Shown here: positions 45,535 through 55,426 of the stretch, piece after piece
How positions within the stretch are numbered: the first letter of the stretch is position 1
How the letters are laid out: the number at the start of each line of letters is the position of its first letter
DNA from: Clostridium beijerinckii HUN142
GTDB lineage: Bacteria; Bacillota; Clostridia; Clostridiales; Clostridiaceae
Length of the DNA: 64,000 nucleotides
Reading direction: 5' to 3'
Assembly: GCF_000621745.1 (NCBI RefSeq)
Contig: NZ_JHXK01000005.1
Location: 124,001-188,000 of the forward strand
Notes under the pieces: model-generated
The model's input: the letters and a program-made list of their open reading frames with translations, nothing else
Databases searched by the model: none
Told to the model about the DNA's origin: nothing
Position numbers and translations under genes: made by a program

Positions 45535-48500
45535 TTAGTACATAGCCCCATCTTGTCCAAATTTATATACACCATCATCGATATACATACTTTGATTTAA
45601 TACCATTTGTCCATTTGGAGTAAAGTAATACCATTTTCCATTTAAATTTAACCAGCCTTTTTTCATTACTCCATTTAGTCCTAAGTAATACCAGCTATTA
45701 TTTAAATTCATCCATCCTTTTCTCATCTCTCCGGTTGTTGGATCTAGGTAATATGTTTGACCAGTCTTATCATCAACTTTCCATCCTGATGCTCTATATC
45801 CTAAATTATTTAGATAGTAGTACTTTCCACCAGTAGATATCCATGCATTTTTAACTTGTCTGCTCTTTTTATCAAAGTATGCTGGCTTTCCATTTACTGT
45901 TCCCCATTCATCATACTTAGTTAAATCTACCCAACAATCATTATAGTTATCATAAAATTGATCATCATCATTGCCACTATTATTGTTATCATCATCATTA
46001 TTCCAATCTGAAGAGTCGACCCTATAAACTTCTAAAGTATAAGTTTTACTTTCAGTACCATCTTCTGATTTAACTTCTATACTGATCTCAGTTTTTTGAG
46101 TTCCTTTTAAGCTCACGTTTATTGCGCTATCTGAATATTCTTCTCCATTTACACTAGCTCTAGCTTTAGAGTCTTCTGTAATTGGAGTTACCTTGATGTT
46201 ATTCACATTTTGATCAACACGCACTTTAGTTACATCTTCTTTAGGATCAAAATTATAATCTCCTACATTAAGAATTACATTTTTCAAATTTGCATTAGCA
46301 CCTTTAGAATTATTAACAATTACAATATTATATGTTTTAGTAATAGTTCCATCTTGGGCTGTGACAACTATCTTAATAGTTGTAGTTCCATTTGAATTTA
46401 ATGGAATATCAGTTGCTTGCCCTGAGACTAAATTATAAGTCGAATCACTTCCATTAATATTTGCAACAATTGATTTAATATTATCATCTTGTGCTGTAGC
46501 AGTTATTTTTTCTGTTGTATCTTCTTTAGCAACTGTAACTGTATAATCCGATTTATCACTAGAAAAGCTTGTATTTCCATCACTATCTGTTAACGTATAT
46601 CCTTTGACCTTTAATGAATTTAACAAAGCATTATTCGAATTTTGCCCTGGTGTTGGAGAACCTGAACCATTATCATTTTCCGGCAAATAAAATACATAGC
46701 TATTTCCTACTGGATAACTTCCAGATAAAACTTTTTTAGTAGTTCCATCTGCTTGCTTTTCATCTTTAAATTCATCATAATATGCCTGAACAACCATTTT
46801 CCTAGCTGTTCCTATACTAACATCAACACTAATATTCCTCTTTAAGTAATCTGGGCTAGTTGGATCATTATTATATTCATTAGCCAACGATTCTGTTGCT
46901 TCCTTAAGATTAGTACTATCTGCTGAATCTGCAAAAAAAACTTTTATATATTCATTTTTGTTACTTCTAGATCCAGAGAAAGCTACACTTACTGGATCAA
47001 TACTTCCATAATAAAGATCATATGTACGTCTAGCTGAACTAAAATCTAAGACGCTTCCCTTTACACCTGGTTGTGTCAATGTAACACCATTTCCAAATGT
47101 CAAAGCCATATTAAAGTTACCACCATTTGCATCAGGAGCTACAACATCTAGGCAATATCTAGCCAATATGTGAGACGAATCTGTCACGCTTCCATTAGAA
47201 CCTGGATAAACATCTAATTGTATCTGATTGCTGGTCGAACTAGCAAGAAAATCTACAAATTGCTTTCCGTTTTTAAGTACAGATTTTTCCGTAACAGTTT
47301 TTCCAGTGGAATCTTTATAGTTATTTGTTATAATATATCCGACAGACTCTTTTCCACATATTAATGTGGGATCAACACTCACCATTCTTGCTCGTGAATC
47401 TAATACTATTTTTCCATTATATACAGCAAAACCTTGAGCATCTTTAGTAACATTAAAAGTTTTTCCTATATAAGCCGCTACTGTATTATCATCATCATAA
47501 TCAAGTTTTGTTATTCCTGCATCTTTTATACTAAAATCCTTACTTGCATCTAATGCATTGTATTTTATTTTTATCGCATACGATTTTGCAATAATATTAT
47601 CAACTCCTGTAACCTTTAGTACAATAAGAGCTGATTCCCCTATACTTCCCAAACTACCTTGCAACGAATTACTGCTGGTGTCTATACCACTATCCTTTAC
47701 ACCGTTTTTATATACTTCCGCACTACTTAAGTCTTTTCTAAAATTTATTATATATTTTAACATATCGGTAGAATCTGGTACATAAAAACTATATCTAAGT
47801 GGCATATCTGCATCTGGTTCTCCAACTTGTGTATATAAAAATGGCGCTTTGTTATTTTTATCATTTGAGATCTCATCATTCGAACCAAAATCCGACGCTT
47901 TACCTACGTAAGATTTATACAATAATGATTGTATCTGTTGAGTAACAAATGCAGTTGCTTGTTCAATTGTCATCTTTGAATTACTAGTGCTTGCATGTTC
48001 TATCTCTTTTCCATCATCAAATGTCCCAGTTCCTGTTGGCTTTTGATTGGAATCTAATGTAGGAGTATAACTTACTGTTCGCGTTCTATATATTATCTTA
48101 TATGATATTTCATTAATACCAAGTGATAATCCTATTATTCTCTTGCCAATAACATTTTGTCCATTTAAGCCTACTCCTGAAATATCAGCATAACTTATAC
48201 CTAAGTCTTTTAGCGATACTGTATCAGTTATAGGTACATCGTTTATTGATATCAGTTGAATTTCTTGATATGTAACTCCAGTAGCTGCACCACTTTGCAT
48301 GCCATTACCTTTTGCTTGGCTTTCCAAATCTGATACGCTTTTGCTTACATTCTTAACTGTAATGTCAAATCCTTTATCTGGCTGTGAACCGTCTTGATTT
48401 AATAGCTCCGTAGTTGAATATATTACTTCCTTAGTTGTAGGATCTATTCTAGAAGTAAGTGCTGTATTTTCTCCTGTTATATTTACCGTTACTGCTTGAG

Positions 48501-48615
48501 CATCTGCAATATCATCTGCTTTAGCTACTTGTCCCAAAAAACCTAATGAGAAAAATGATGCTATACTTGTGAATACAACCAATAATGCTATAAATCTACT
48601 TTCGATTTTACCCAT
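45535..48615 (-). CDS. secreted 1026-aa protein: unknown N-terminus, two cadherin-like domains, choline-binding repeats
   Basis: Signal peptide ending QVAKA (~33). Residues ~35-650 are beta-rich with no family I recognise. Two tandem cadherin-like beta-sandwich domains follow (~662-770, LLNSLKVKGYTL...YNIVIVN; ~773-870, NANLKNVILNVGDY...YTLEVYR). An acidic Asn/Asp linker (DDDNNNSGNDDD) precedes about five C-terminal choline-binding-type repeats (GWMNLNNSWYYLGLNGVMKK, GWLNLNGKWYYFTPNGQMVL). The repeats should anchor it to phosphocholine on the wall. No catalytic motif is visible, so an adhesin or structural surface protein is likely. AGGAGG precedes ATG 48615. Confidence 0.85.
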   Translation of the reverse strand: MGKIESRFIALLVVFTSIASFFSLGFLGQVAKADDIADAQAVTVNITGENTALTSRIDPTTKEVIYSTTELLNQDGSQPDKGFDITVKNVSKSVSDLESQAKGNGMQSGAATGVTYQEIQLISINDVPITDTVSLKDLGISYADISGVGLNGQNVIGKRIIGLSLGINEISYKIIYRTRTVSYTPTLDSNQKPTGTGTFDDGKEIEHASTSNSKMTIEQATAFVTQQIQSLLYKSYVGKASDFGSNDEISNDKNNKAPFLYTQVGEPDADMPLRYSFYVPDSTDMLKYIINFRKDLSSAEVYKNGVKDSGIDTSSNSLQGSLGSIGESALIVLKVTGVDNIIAKSYAIKIKYNALDASKDFSIKDAGITKLDYDDDNTVAAYIGKTFNVTKDAQGFAVYNGKIVLDSRARMVSVDPTLICGKESVGYIITNNYKDSTGKTVTEKSVLKNGKQFVDFLASSTSNQIQLDVYPGSNGSVTDSSHILARYCLDVVAPDANGGNFNMALTFGNGVTLTQPGVKGSVLDFSSARRTYDLYYGSIDPVSVAFSGSRSNKNEYIKVFFADSADSTNLKEATESLANEYNNDPTSPDYLKRNISVDVSIGTARKMVVQAYYDEFKDEKQADGTTKKVLSGSYPVGNSYVFYLPENDNGSGSPTPGQNSNNALLNSLKVKGYTLTDSDGNTSFSSDKSDYTVTVAKEDTTEKITATAQDDNIKSIVANINGSDSTYNLVSGQATDIPLNSNGTTTIKIVVTAQDGTITKTYNIVIVNNSKGANANLKNVILNVGDYNFDPKEDVTKVRVDQNVNNIKVTPITEDSKARASVNGEEYSDSAINVSLKGTQKTEISIEVKSEDGTESKTYTLEVYRVDSSDWNNDDDNNNSGNDDDQFYDNYNDCWVDLTKYDEWGTVNGKPAYFDKKSRQVKNAWISTGGKYYYLNNLGYRASGWKVDDKTGQTYYLDPTTGEMRKGWMNLNNSWYYLGLNGVMKKGWLNLNGKWYYFTPNGQMVLNQSMYIDDGVYKFGQDGAMY

Positions 48616-48933
48616 TTTGTCATCCTCCTATATTGTATTAAAAATTAAAAACTTCAGTTAATGATCACTTCATTATGTTTATATAATCATATTATTTAAT
48701 AATCTTATTGGTTTGCCAATACCAAATTATTATTAAATTAATATGCTAAAATATTTTGCTGTTATTAAATTTGAAATTTAAGTATATCTACTATATAATT
48801 ATCGAATTATATATTTCTATCTTTAGGAATTTATATGATATTCATGAACTTAATGAATATCATTCCATGATACTTCAAATATTAGCATATGATTAAAAAA
48901 ATCATATAATCTCATGTTCATCCAAAAGATAAA

Positions 48934-48976
48934 AGTCCTCCATAATATAATACAAAACAAATATATTATGGAAGAC
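48934..48976 (-). terminator. terminator after the zinc-ribbon membrane protein
   Basis: GTCTTCCATAATATA and TATATTATGGAGGAC arms on the minus strand, followed by TTTTATCTTTT. The rest of the 391-base gap up to 48616 is the AT-rich promoter region of the 1026-residue protein's surroundings, with nothing else recognised. Confidence 0.8.
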
Positions 48977-49006
48977 CCTATATATAAATTTTAATGCAAA
49001 ATCTTT

Positions 49007-49405
49007 TTACGACTTTCCTTTAAATGAACTTTTGCATTTTGGACATGTAATAGACATTTTTCCTTTTCCTCTTGGTACCCTTAATCTCTGCTTGCAATTT
49101 GAGCAAGTGTAGTATTTAAAGTTTTTTAATGTTTTTATCCTATTTAAATTATTTTCAAACCACATTATTACTTTACTTTTAATTTTTAAATATTTATAAT
49201 TCTCGCTTCTTCTCTTATATATATTTCTTGAAAATATTCTAAAAATACATATAAGTGCCGGAACATATGCAAAAACTACTAAAATCCCTAAATATCTTGG
49301 TAAAAAGTTCATTACTAACAACAATATAAAAGATAAAACAAGTAATGCTTTAGATAATTCATCTCCGCCATATCTTCCAAACATAAATCTTCTCAGCCTA
49401 TCCAT
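49007..49405 (-). CDS. small membrane protein with C-terminal zinc ribbon
   Basis: 132 aa. Two hydrophobic segments (~20-35 and ~40-57), a basic stretch, then a zinc ribbon with two Cys pairs (YTCSNCKQRLRVPRGKGK, SITCPKCKSSF). GAGGTG precedes the ATG. No family function is known to me; similar small two-TM zinc-ribbon proteins are common in Clostridium. It is a single-gene unit between wall-protein genes, with its own terminator. Confidence 0.85.
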   Translation of the reverse strand: MDRLRRFMFGRYGGDELSKALLVLSFILLLVMNFLPRYLGILVVFAYVPALICIFRIFSRNIYKRRSENYKYLKIKSKVIMWFENNLNRIKTLKNFKYYTCSNCKQRLRVPRGKGKMSITCPKCKSSFKGKS

Positions 49406-49798
49406 TTACTTCACCTCGCTTAAATTTTATTACTATAAAAAATATAGTTTAACTAATCAAATCTATCAATATTTATATTATTAATAATCTATTAATTTTT
49501 ATTATTAGAGGTACACTTATGGCTAAATTATATAAAAGCCTATAACTTATAATTTCAAATATAGATTTATTTTTTTCTAAAAAATAAGTTTACCACATTA
49601 AATCATAGATTCTCCACATATAGTACATAAAATAAAATACAATCCAATCTCATGGTAAATACTGCCTATTGGATATAAGACAAAGCACTATCTTATTAAC
49701 TCTATTCCAATATTTTTCAATTTAAAGATGATTAGAAATGTACAAACAAATAAACTTTGTTTTTTTGTTTGTGTTTAATACTATCTCTAAAAAAAATA

Positions 49799-49848
49799 AT
49801 ACAATATACAGATTATCATAACAAGATATCATGTCCGTATATTGTATT
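49799..49848 (-). terminator. terminator after the first autolysin gene
   Basis: AATACAATATAC/GTATATTGTATT arms followed on the minus strand by ATTTTTTTT. The remaining part of the 507-base gap (49406-49798) is AT-rich with no gene or motif that I can support. Confidence 0.85.
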
Positions 49849-49912
49849 AAAATTTTACCTATTATATTTTTATAACTATTAACTTACCTCTTCTGTTTAA
49901 TAGTAAAATGAT

Positions 49913-51898
49913 TTAAATTGCTGTTGAAACTGCATTAGCAACTGCTGTCGCTTCCACATCTTGATATGATGAATCTGCACATTTCTTAGCTTCATCTGTA
50001 TTGCTTATAAATCCTAGCTCAATTAAAACAGCCGGCATTGTAGTATTTCTACATACAAATAAATTTCCATCTCTAGCGCCTCTATTTATGGCACCCGTAC
50101 TATTTGTAAGAGATGATGCTATAGACGAGGCTATACTCATACTTTTAGAAAGCCTATCGTAACTATATCCTCCACCAAAACTTTCGTCTTGTGATTTCGA
50201 ACTATAATAAACTTCAACTCCTCTTGCCGCTTCTGCATCAGCTGAATTATGATGCAAACTTATAAATAGATCAGCCTTTGAATTATTTGCTATATTAACT
50301 CTGTTGGTAAGACTTTGAGTAACTCCTAAGATTTCTCTATCAGATGATTCTCTAGTCATAATTACTGTATATCCATTTGCTTCAAGTTTTTCTTTTAGCC
50401 TGTCCGCAACCTGCATATTTAAATCTCTCTCTGCATATGTAATTCCGTTGTGCGTTGAATAAGCACCATCATCACCACCAAAGTTATGTCCTGGGTCTAT
50501 AACTATAACTTTACCATTTGTAGTCCCTGGTAGTCTATCTCCTCTTTTTCCATCTTCACCTATCTGCCATCCATTTATAACCACATTCTTAGCCATAGCT
50601 CCTGAAACTGGGAGCAAGTAATAGAATGCATTTCCAGATGAAATCCAGCCTGTCGCCATGGTGCCATTGCTTCTTAAATAATACCAAGTTCCATTAAGCT
50701 GAATCCAATTCGTTGACATAACTCCATTAGAATACAAATAGTACCAACTTCCATCTGGTTTAATCCATCCAGTAATCATACTTCCATCAGTATTGAAATA
50801 ATACCATTGTCCACTAACCGAAACCCATCCTGTCTTCATTGCTCCACTTGAATCCAAAAAGTACTTCTTACCATCAATCAAGTTAAATCCAGTAATCATA
50901 CTTCCATCACCCTGAAGATAGTACCACTTATTGCTGTCTTTTATCCACCCAAGCTGCATTGCTCCACTTGATTTAAAGTAATACCATTTTCCTCTTAAAA
51001 GGCTCCAGCCTTTTGCCATACTTCCATCACTGTATAAATAATACCAGTTACCATCAGGCTTAATCCATCCAGTAGCTTTAGATCCATCTGATTTGTAATA
51101 ATACCAAATTCCATTTTCAAATCTCCAACCTATTGCTGAAGAAATCCCATCAACCGCATCAGATGATGTTGATATTGGTTTGGTTGCCTCCATACCCGTT
51201 GGAACTGTTGAATTGGTTTGCGGATTACCAGTTCCCACATCTTTGCCTGAATCTTTATCACTACCATCATTTCCAGATGTATTAGAATCTGATTTTGATA
51301 CAATTCCTGATGAAATTAGCAAATCATTATATAACTTATTAACTTCTTCACCATATGTAAGACTCGGAGCCCACTTTCCGCCTAAAGCATTTACCGTTAC
51401 TACAGTACCTTTTATGGTGATAAAATCTCTTGGATCGTATGACTCACTCCTCGGATAACCCTCTCCACCTGCATAAAGTGCTAGATGATCTAAATGAGCT
51501 TGCACACCCTCATCCCATGTGTTGAATTTTTGATGAGCATTTGGATCATTATCCGATCCACCAGCACTTATTTTCAATCCACATGGATTATGGTAACTTT
51601 CATTTATAACTCCTCCAAACTTACCATATCCTGTTTCCTTTGCCGCTTGCACATATGCCACAGCCGGATTAACATTGCCATGTTCTGGTGAATATGTCCA
51701 ATATAACTGTGCCAGATTAATAAATGCATCGGTTGCACCTTTTGATTTAGCCCATTGTTCAGCCTGTTTTGCTGTTACTTTCGTCTCTGATACTATCTTA
51801 ATATCAGTGATAGCCGCTTTTACACTAGTAATAGGAATTAATATTAAAACTATCACAAAAGCGAAAAATAATGTAGTCGATCTCTTAATAGCCTTCAA
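49913..51898 (-). CDS. autolysin: glucosaminidase-like domain, nine choline-binding repeats, amidase_3
   Basis: 661 aa, signal peptide ending SVKA. The N-terminal domain (~35-195) resembles a glucosaminidase/lysozyme-like fold (AVAYVQAAKETGYGKFGG, NPCGLK, FNTWDEGVQAHLDHLALYAGG). Nine ~20-residue repeats of the GWxxxxGxWYYLxxxGxM type follow (~257-445). The C-terminal N-acetylmuramoyl-L-alanine amidase (~465-661) has zinc ligands in VIDPGHN, YAERDLN and SLHHNS, and catalytic Glu in AVLIELGF. It would cut peptidoglycan at two bond types while held on phosphocholine. The start is TTG 51898, with GGGGGA upstream. It is a tandem paralogue of the next gene. Confidence 0.93.
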   Translation of the reverse strand: MKAIKRSTTLFFAFVIVLILIPITSVKAAITDIKIVSETKVTAKQAEQWAKSKGATDAFINLAQLYWTYSPEHGNVNPAVAYVQAAKETGYGKFGGVINESYHNPCGLKISAGGSDNDPNAHQKFNTWDEGVQAHLDHLALYAGGEGYPRSESYDPRDFITIKGTVVTVNALGGKWAPSLTYGEEVNKLYNDLLISSGIVSKSDSNTSGNDGSDKDSGKDVGTGNPQTNSTVPTGMEATKPISTSSDAVDGISSAIGWRFENGIWYYYKSDGSKATGWIKPDGNWYYLYSDGSMAKGWSLLRGKWYYFKSSGAMQLGWIKDSNKWYYLQGDGSMITGFNLIDGKKYFLDSSGAMKTGWVSVSGQWYYFNTDGSMITGWIKPDGSWYYLYSNGVMSTNWIQLNGTWYYLRSNGTMATGWISSGNAFYYLLPVSGAMAKNVVINGWQIGEDGKRGDRLPGTTNGKVIVIDPGHNFGGDDGAYSTHNGITYAERDLNMQVADRLKEKLEANGYTVIMTRESSDREILGVTQSLTNRVNIANNSKADLFISLHHNSADAEAARGVEVYYSSKSQDESFGGGYSYDRLSKSMSIASSIASSLTNSTGAINRGARDGNLFVCRNTTMPAVLIELGFISNTDEAKKCADSSYQDVEATAVANAVSTAI

Positions 51899-52203
51899 AA
51901 CAGCTTTCCCCCGTTCTATTTAGTTCTAAAGAACAAAAATTATATGGACAAAATTTTCCGTAAAACAATTTGTCCATTATATAGTACAAGCCTTCGCTCT
52001 GTTTTAGGTACTAATATATCCAATAATATGGTATTATCTTAAATAAAATTGTCGAATATAATCATAAATTTAACAATGCATTCTTATAATATTAAATTTC
52101 TTACATTTGTTTACCCCGTAATCTACATAGATTAAGTACAAAAACAAAAGAGATTTTTATTAAAATCGATAACATAACACATGCATGATCTAGCTAAGTA
52201 AAT

Positions 52204-52490
52204 AAAAGCCTTGAAGCGTTACTAACTAACACTTCAAAGCTTTTATCTGATGTCTATCCACTGTAACACTCCAACTTTATATGAAACTCCTCTCCCTAAA
52301 ACCAGATGATTATTCACAGAGTAAATATCCCTACGAAATCATAGATTGGGACTTTTTCACTTATTTGCTTAACAGTGAGATAATAGTGGCACACCTTAGG
52401 CGTTGTGACCTTTGCGACCATAAGTTCAACTAAGATTCAGTTAGAAGATAAACTTCCACCTGAATCAGATTTCACTTTATTTTATAAAGT
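52204..52490 (-). ncRNA. candidate structured RNA downstream of the second autolysin
   Basis: A ~280-base stretch clearly richer in G and C than neighbouring spacers. On the minus strand it has a 5' hairpin GATTCAGG...CTGAATC, then CGCC-TAA-GGTG, TCACT...AGTGA, TCCC...GGGA enclosing CTATG/CGTAG, ATCTG...CAGAT around a purine-rich AGGGAGAGGAG segment, and a terminal AAGCTTTGAAG/CTTCAAGGCTT hairpin with G-U pairs running into TTTTATTT. No open frame or start site explains it. Promoter not identified; it could also be processed from the autolysin message. I cannot name the family. Its first ~75 bases recur at 56882-56953. Confidence 0.55.
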
Positions 52491-52496
52491 TATATT

Positions 52497-54764
52497 TTAA
52501 ATATTATCAGCTATAACTTCTGCTATTGCTTGAGCTACTTTTTGCTGACTAGCTGGATCAGCACATCTTGCTGCTTCTTCTTTATTTGTTATAAATCCAA
52601 CTTCAACTAAAACTGCTGGTATATTTGTATTTCTACATACAAATAAATTTTGTTCTTGACCACCTCTATTATTTAAGCCAAGCTTATTAGCAATATTACT
52701 ATTTATAAGAGTCGCAATTTGCCTGCTTTTTTCTATTCTGCTGCTATCTAACTTGCCACCAAATTTAGAGTCTTGACTTTCTGAGCTATAAAGAGTTAAT
52801 ACCCCTTTAGCTGTCTCGCTTGCTGAATTGTGGTGTATACTTATAAAGAAATCTGCATTTGCATTATTGGCAACATCAACTCTATGCGTAAGGCTTGTAA
52901 CTAATGAACCATATGAAGGCTGCTCGCCAAGATTTCTCGTCATTACTACATTGTATCCTCGACTTTGAAGTTCTGTCTTTAATTTATCTGCAACTTGCAT
53001 ATTTAAAACCGTTTCACTGTAAGTAACTCCATCAATAGTGCTTTCAGCACCATAATCTTTACCATAATCATGACCAGCATCTATTACTATGGTCTTTTTG
53101 CCATTTGAAGAATTACTTCCTGTTGAAGGGGCATTTCCCGAATTATCTTCATCGTTTTGATCTGCTGGAGTATTATTCCCTGAGTTAACTTCATCATTTT
53201 GATTGGATGAAACCTGCTTTTTCCCATCAGAGCCAATCTTAAACCCATCTATTGTTGTATTAGTAACCATTCCTCCCGTTGAAGTATCTAGGTAATAAGA
53301 ATCTCCATTAGATGTAATCCATCCCGTTGCCATAGCACCACTGTCTTTTAAATAATACCATGCTCCACCAAGATTGATCCATCCTTTAGCCATAGCTCCG
53401 GTTTCATATAAATAATAGTAAGTTCCATTATCAATAATCCATCCTGTTGCCATACTACCATCTGTATTAAAGTAATACCAGTAATTGTTTAATTTTATCC
53501 AGCCAGTAGCCATGGTTCCATTATCATTAAACATATATTTCTTATTATCTACATTTTTAAGACCAGTTACCATGCTTCCATCGCCTTGAAGATAATACCA
53601 CTTAGCATTTTCCTTGAACCATCCTGTTTTTATCTTTCCACTTTTCTCAAAATAATACCATTTACTATCTATCTTAGCCCAGCCATTATAAGTAGCCATA
53701 GCTCCAGACTCATTTAAATAATATAATCCTGATCCATCAAATTGAAATCCTGTTTCCATAGCACCTGAATCTTTTAGTAAATACCAATTGTTATCTACTT
53801 GCGTCCAGCCCTTTGCCATAGCACCTGATTTATCTAAATAGTGCCATACTCCATTATCTTTTACCCAACCAGTTGTCATTTTACCATTTTCATCATTTAA
53901 GTAATACCAATTTTTATCTGGTTTAATCCAACCAACAGCTTTAGCATTATCTGATTTATAGTAATACCAAGCTCCATCTTCATGCTTCCAACCAATGTTT
54001 GATGTTATACTAACACTATTGTCTACAGTATCATTTACATTTTGTGGCTTATTCTCTGTAATAACATCAGATGAACTTGGCGCACTAGGTTTACTTTCAG
54101 GAGTTGCTGGATTTGGCGCTGCATTTGATGATTGATTTGACGGTTTACCATTATCTTTTGGATAATCAACTCCAGCATAATCCATTAAATTCTTATATAA
54201 TGCATTGATTTCTTCTCCATATGTAGCACTAGGCGCCCATTTTCCGCCTAAAGAATTTACCGTAGTTGCTTTACCCTTAATTGTCACAAAATGTCTTGGA
54301 TCATAGGTATCCTTTCTTGGATATCCATCTGCCCCTGCATATAAAGCTAAATGATCCAAATGTGCTTGTACACCTTCATCCCAGCTATCAAATTTTTTGT
54401 GAGCGTTTTTGTCAGTATCTCCTCCACCAGATGGGTTTTTAAGTCCACATGGATTATGATAACTTTCATCTAAAACACCACCAAAATTGCCGTATCCAGT
54501 CTCTTTTGCTGCTTGCACATATGCAATTGCTGGATTTACGTCACCACATTCTGGCGCATATTTAAAGTAGAGATCCGCTAGACCCATAAAAGTATCTGTT
54601 GCTCCTTTAGACTTAGCCCAATTTTTTGCTTGTTTTGCAGTAACCTTACTGTCTGAAATTATTTTAAAATCAGTAGTCGCTGCTTGTACCCTTAATGCTG
54701 GAATTAAGCTTAATAGAACTGCAAATGCTAATGCAAACGTTGTAAGTTTCCTTTTAATATTCAA
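52497..54764 (-). CDS. autolysin: glucosaminidase-like domain, twelve choline-binding repeats, amidase_3
   Basis: 755 aa from TTG 54764. This start lies 12 bases after AGGAGG and gives MNIKRKLTT..., aligning with the paralogue's MKAIKRSTT...; a longer frame to 54800 would include the ribosome binding site. Signal peptide ending RVQA; glucosaminidase-like domain (AIAYVQAAKETGYGNFGG, FDSWDEGVQAHLDHLALYAGA); Pro/Ser linker; twelve choline-binding repeats; a second Asn/Asp-rich linker; C-terminal amidase_3 (VIDAGHD, YSETVLN, SIHHNS, AVLVEVGF). It differs from its neighbour mainly in repeat number and linkers, indicating tandem duplication. Confidence 0.92.
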   Translation of the reverse strand: MNIKRKLTTFALAFAVLLSLIPALRVQAATTDFKIISDSKVTAKQAKNWAKSKGATDTFMGLADLYFKYAPECGDVNPAIAYVQAAKETGYGNFGGVLDESYHNPCGLKNPSGGGDTDKNAHKKFDSWDEGVQAHLDHLALYAGADGYPRKDTYDPRHFVTIKGKATTVNSLGGKWAPSATYGEEINALYKNLMDYAGVDYPKDNGKPSNQSSNAAPNPATPESKPSAPSSSDVITENKPQNVNDTVDNSVSITSNIGWKHEDGAWYYYKSDNAKAVGWIKPDKNWYYLNDENGKMTTGWVKDNGVWHYLDKSGAMAKGWTQVDNNWYLLKDSGAMETGFQFDGSGLYYLNESGAMATYNGWAKIDSKWYYFEKSGKIKTGWFKENAKWYYLQGDGSMVTGLKNVDNKKYMFNDNGTMATGWIKLNNYWYYFNTDGSMATGWIIDNGTYYYLYETGAMAKGWINLGGAWYYLKDSGAMATGWITSNGDSYYLDTSTGGMVTNTTIDGFKIGSDGKKQVSSNQNDEVNSGNNTPADQNDEDNSGNAPSTGSNSSNGKKTIVIDAGHDYGKDYGAESTIDGVTYSETVLNMQVADKLKTELQSRGYNVVMTRNLGEQPSYGSLVTSLTHRVDVANNANADFFISIHHNSASETAKGVLTLYSSESQDSKFGGKLDSSRIEKSRQIATLINSNIANKLGLNNRGGQEQNLFVCRNTNIPAVLVEVGFITNKEEAARCADPASQQKVAQAIAEVIADNI

Positions 54765-55071
54765 AATAGTGTGCCACCTCCTTATATTTGATTTTAACAA
54801 AAAACGTCATGGCATTAAAGGTAAATTTCAAAAAATGAGGGCTTTTTTAGAATAAAACCATACTTATTGTTTTGTTAGCAGTAAATTTCATAACTTTAAT
54901 CAATTTCTAATAAATAAATATGTTAATTTATTACAATCATTATATATACGTTGTAATTGCAAATTTATATCTAGAATTCATCTAAACCAAGTGCTTAAGT
55001 ACAACTATAATATATAAGCTTAATTACAATTTGCTTATCTCTTCGTATAAAAATATTTTAATAAACAAATT
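54765..55071. other. intergenic, promoter region of the second autolysin
   Basis: AT-rich spacer. Apart from the AGGAGG site at its left end, the only notable element is a TTACAA...TTGTAA inverted repeat near 54930-54960. No gene seen. Confidence 0.4.
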
Positions 55072-55101
55072 AAAAGAGAGCCTGTTTTAGTGCTCTCTTT
55101 T
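55072..55101 (-). terminator. terminator overlapping the stop codon of the Cys-rich protein gene
   Basis: AAAAGAGAGC/GCTCTCTTTT stem with T tract on the minus strand. The first stem bases are part of the TAA stop at 55102-55100, an unusually tight arrangement. Confidence 0.85.
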
Positions 55102-55426
55102 AGTGACTATGATGTCTCCTACAACCTGCAAGATCGCTCTTACAGTCATTTAGGTTGTCTATTAAATTGTCTACTAATTTATCTGTAAGACACATTTGAT
55201 TACATAACAACTTTTCGTTAGTATTGATTAAATGACAAATGAAATTTTGGTTAGTAAATGCATATAGAAATAATAGTACCGTTACTAGACGACTTAATAC
55301 GGCTTCTTGATTTCCTACAACCATTGTAGACAAAGTTAAGTCACTAATTGGTTCATTACAATTTGCTCCAAGAGTGTTTGCTCCAGGACTTTCGAATCCA
55401 GAATCGCAATAGTTACAGTTACTCAT
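55100..55426 (-). CDS. small Cys/His-containing protein of unknown function
   Basis: 108 aa from ATG 55426, chosen because GGAGAGG lies upstream; the open frame extends to 55528 but those codons are Tyr/Asn-rich and lack a site. An N-terminal CNYCDSG motif, further Cys at ~22, a hydrophobic central helix (LSRLVTVLLFLYAFTNQNFICHLI), a Cys-containing helical part (LLCNQMCLTDKLVDNLIDNLNDCK) and a basic His-rich tail (CRRHHSH). No family recognised. Cys/His-rich small proteins of this kind occur among clostridial spore-coat proteins, which is only a guess here. Confidence 0.7.
   Translation of the reverse strand: MSNCNYCDSGFESPGANTLGANCNEPISDLTLSTMVVGNQEAVLSRLVTVLLFLYAFTNQNFICHLINTNEKLLCNQMCLTDKLVDNLIDNLNDCKSDLAGCRRHHSH

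Noticed and set aside
50580-53990. Tandem repetitive DNA in the autolysin genes, considered as a CRISPR-like array
   Set aside because: The repeats are in frame, ~60 bases, and encode GW...WYY choline-binding repeats; no constant repeat with unique spacers.
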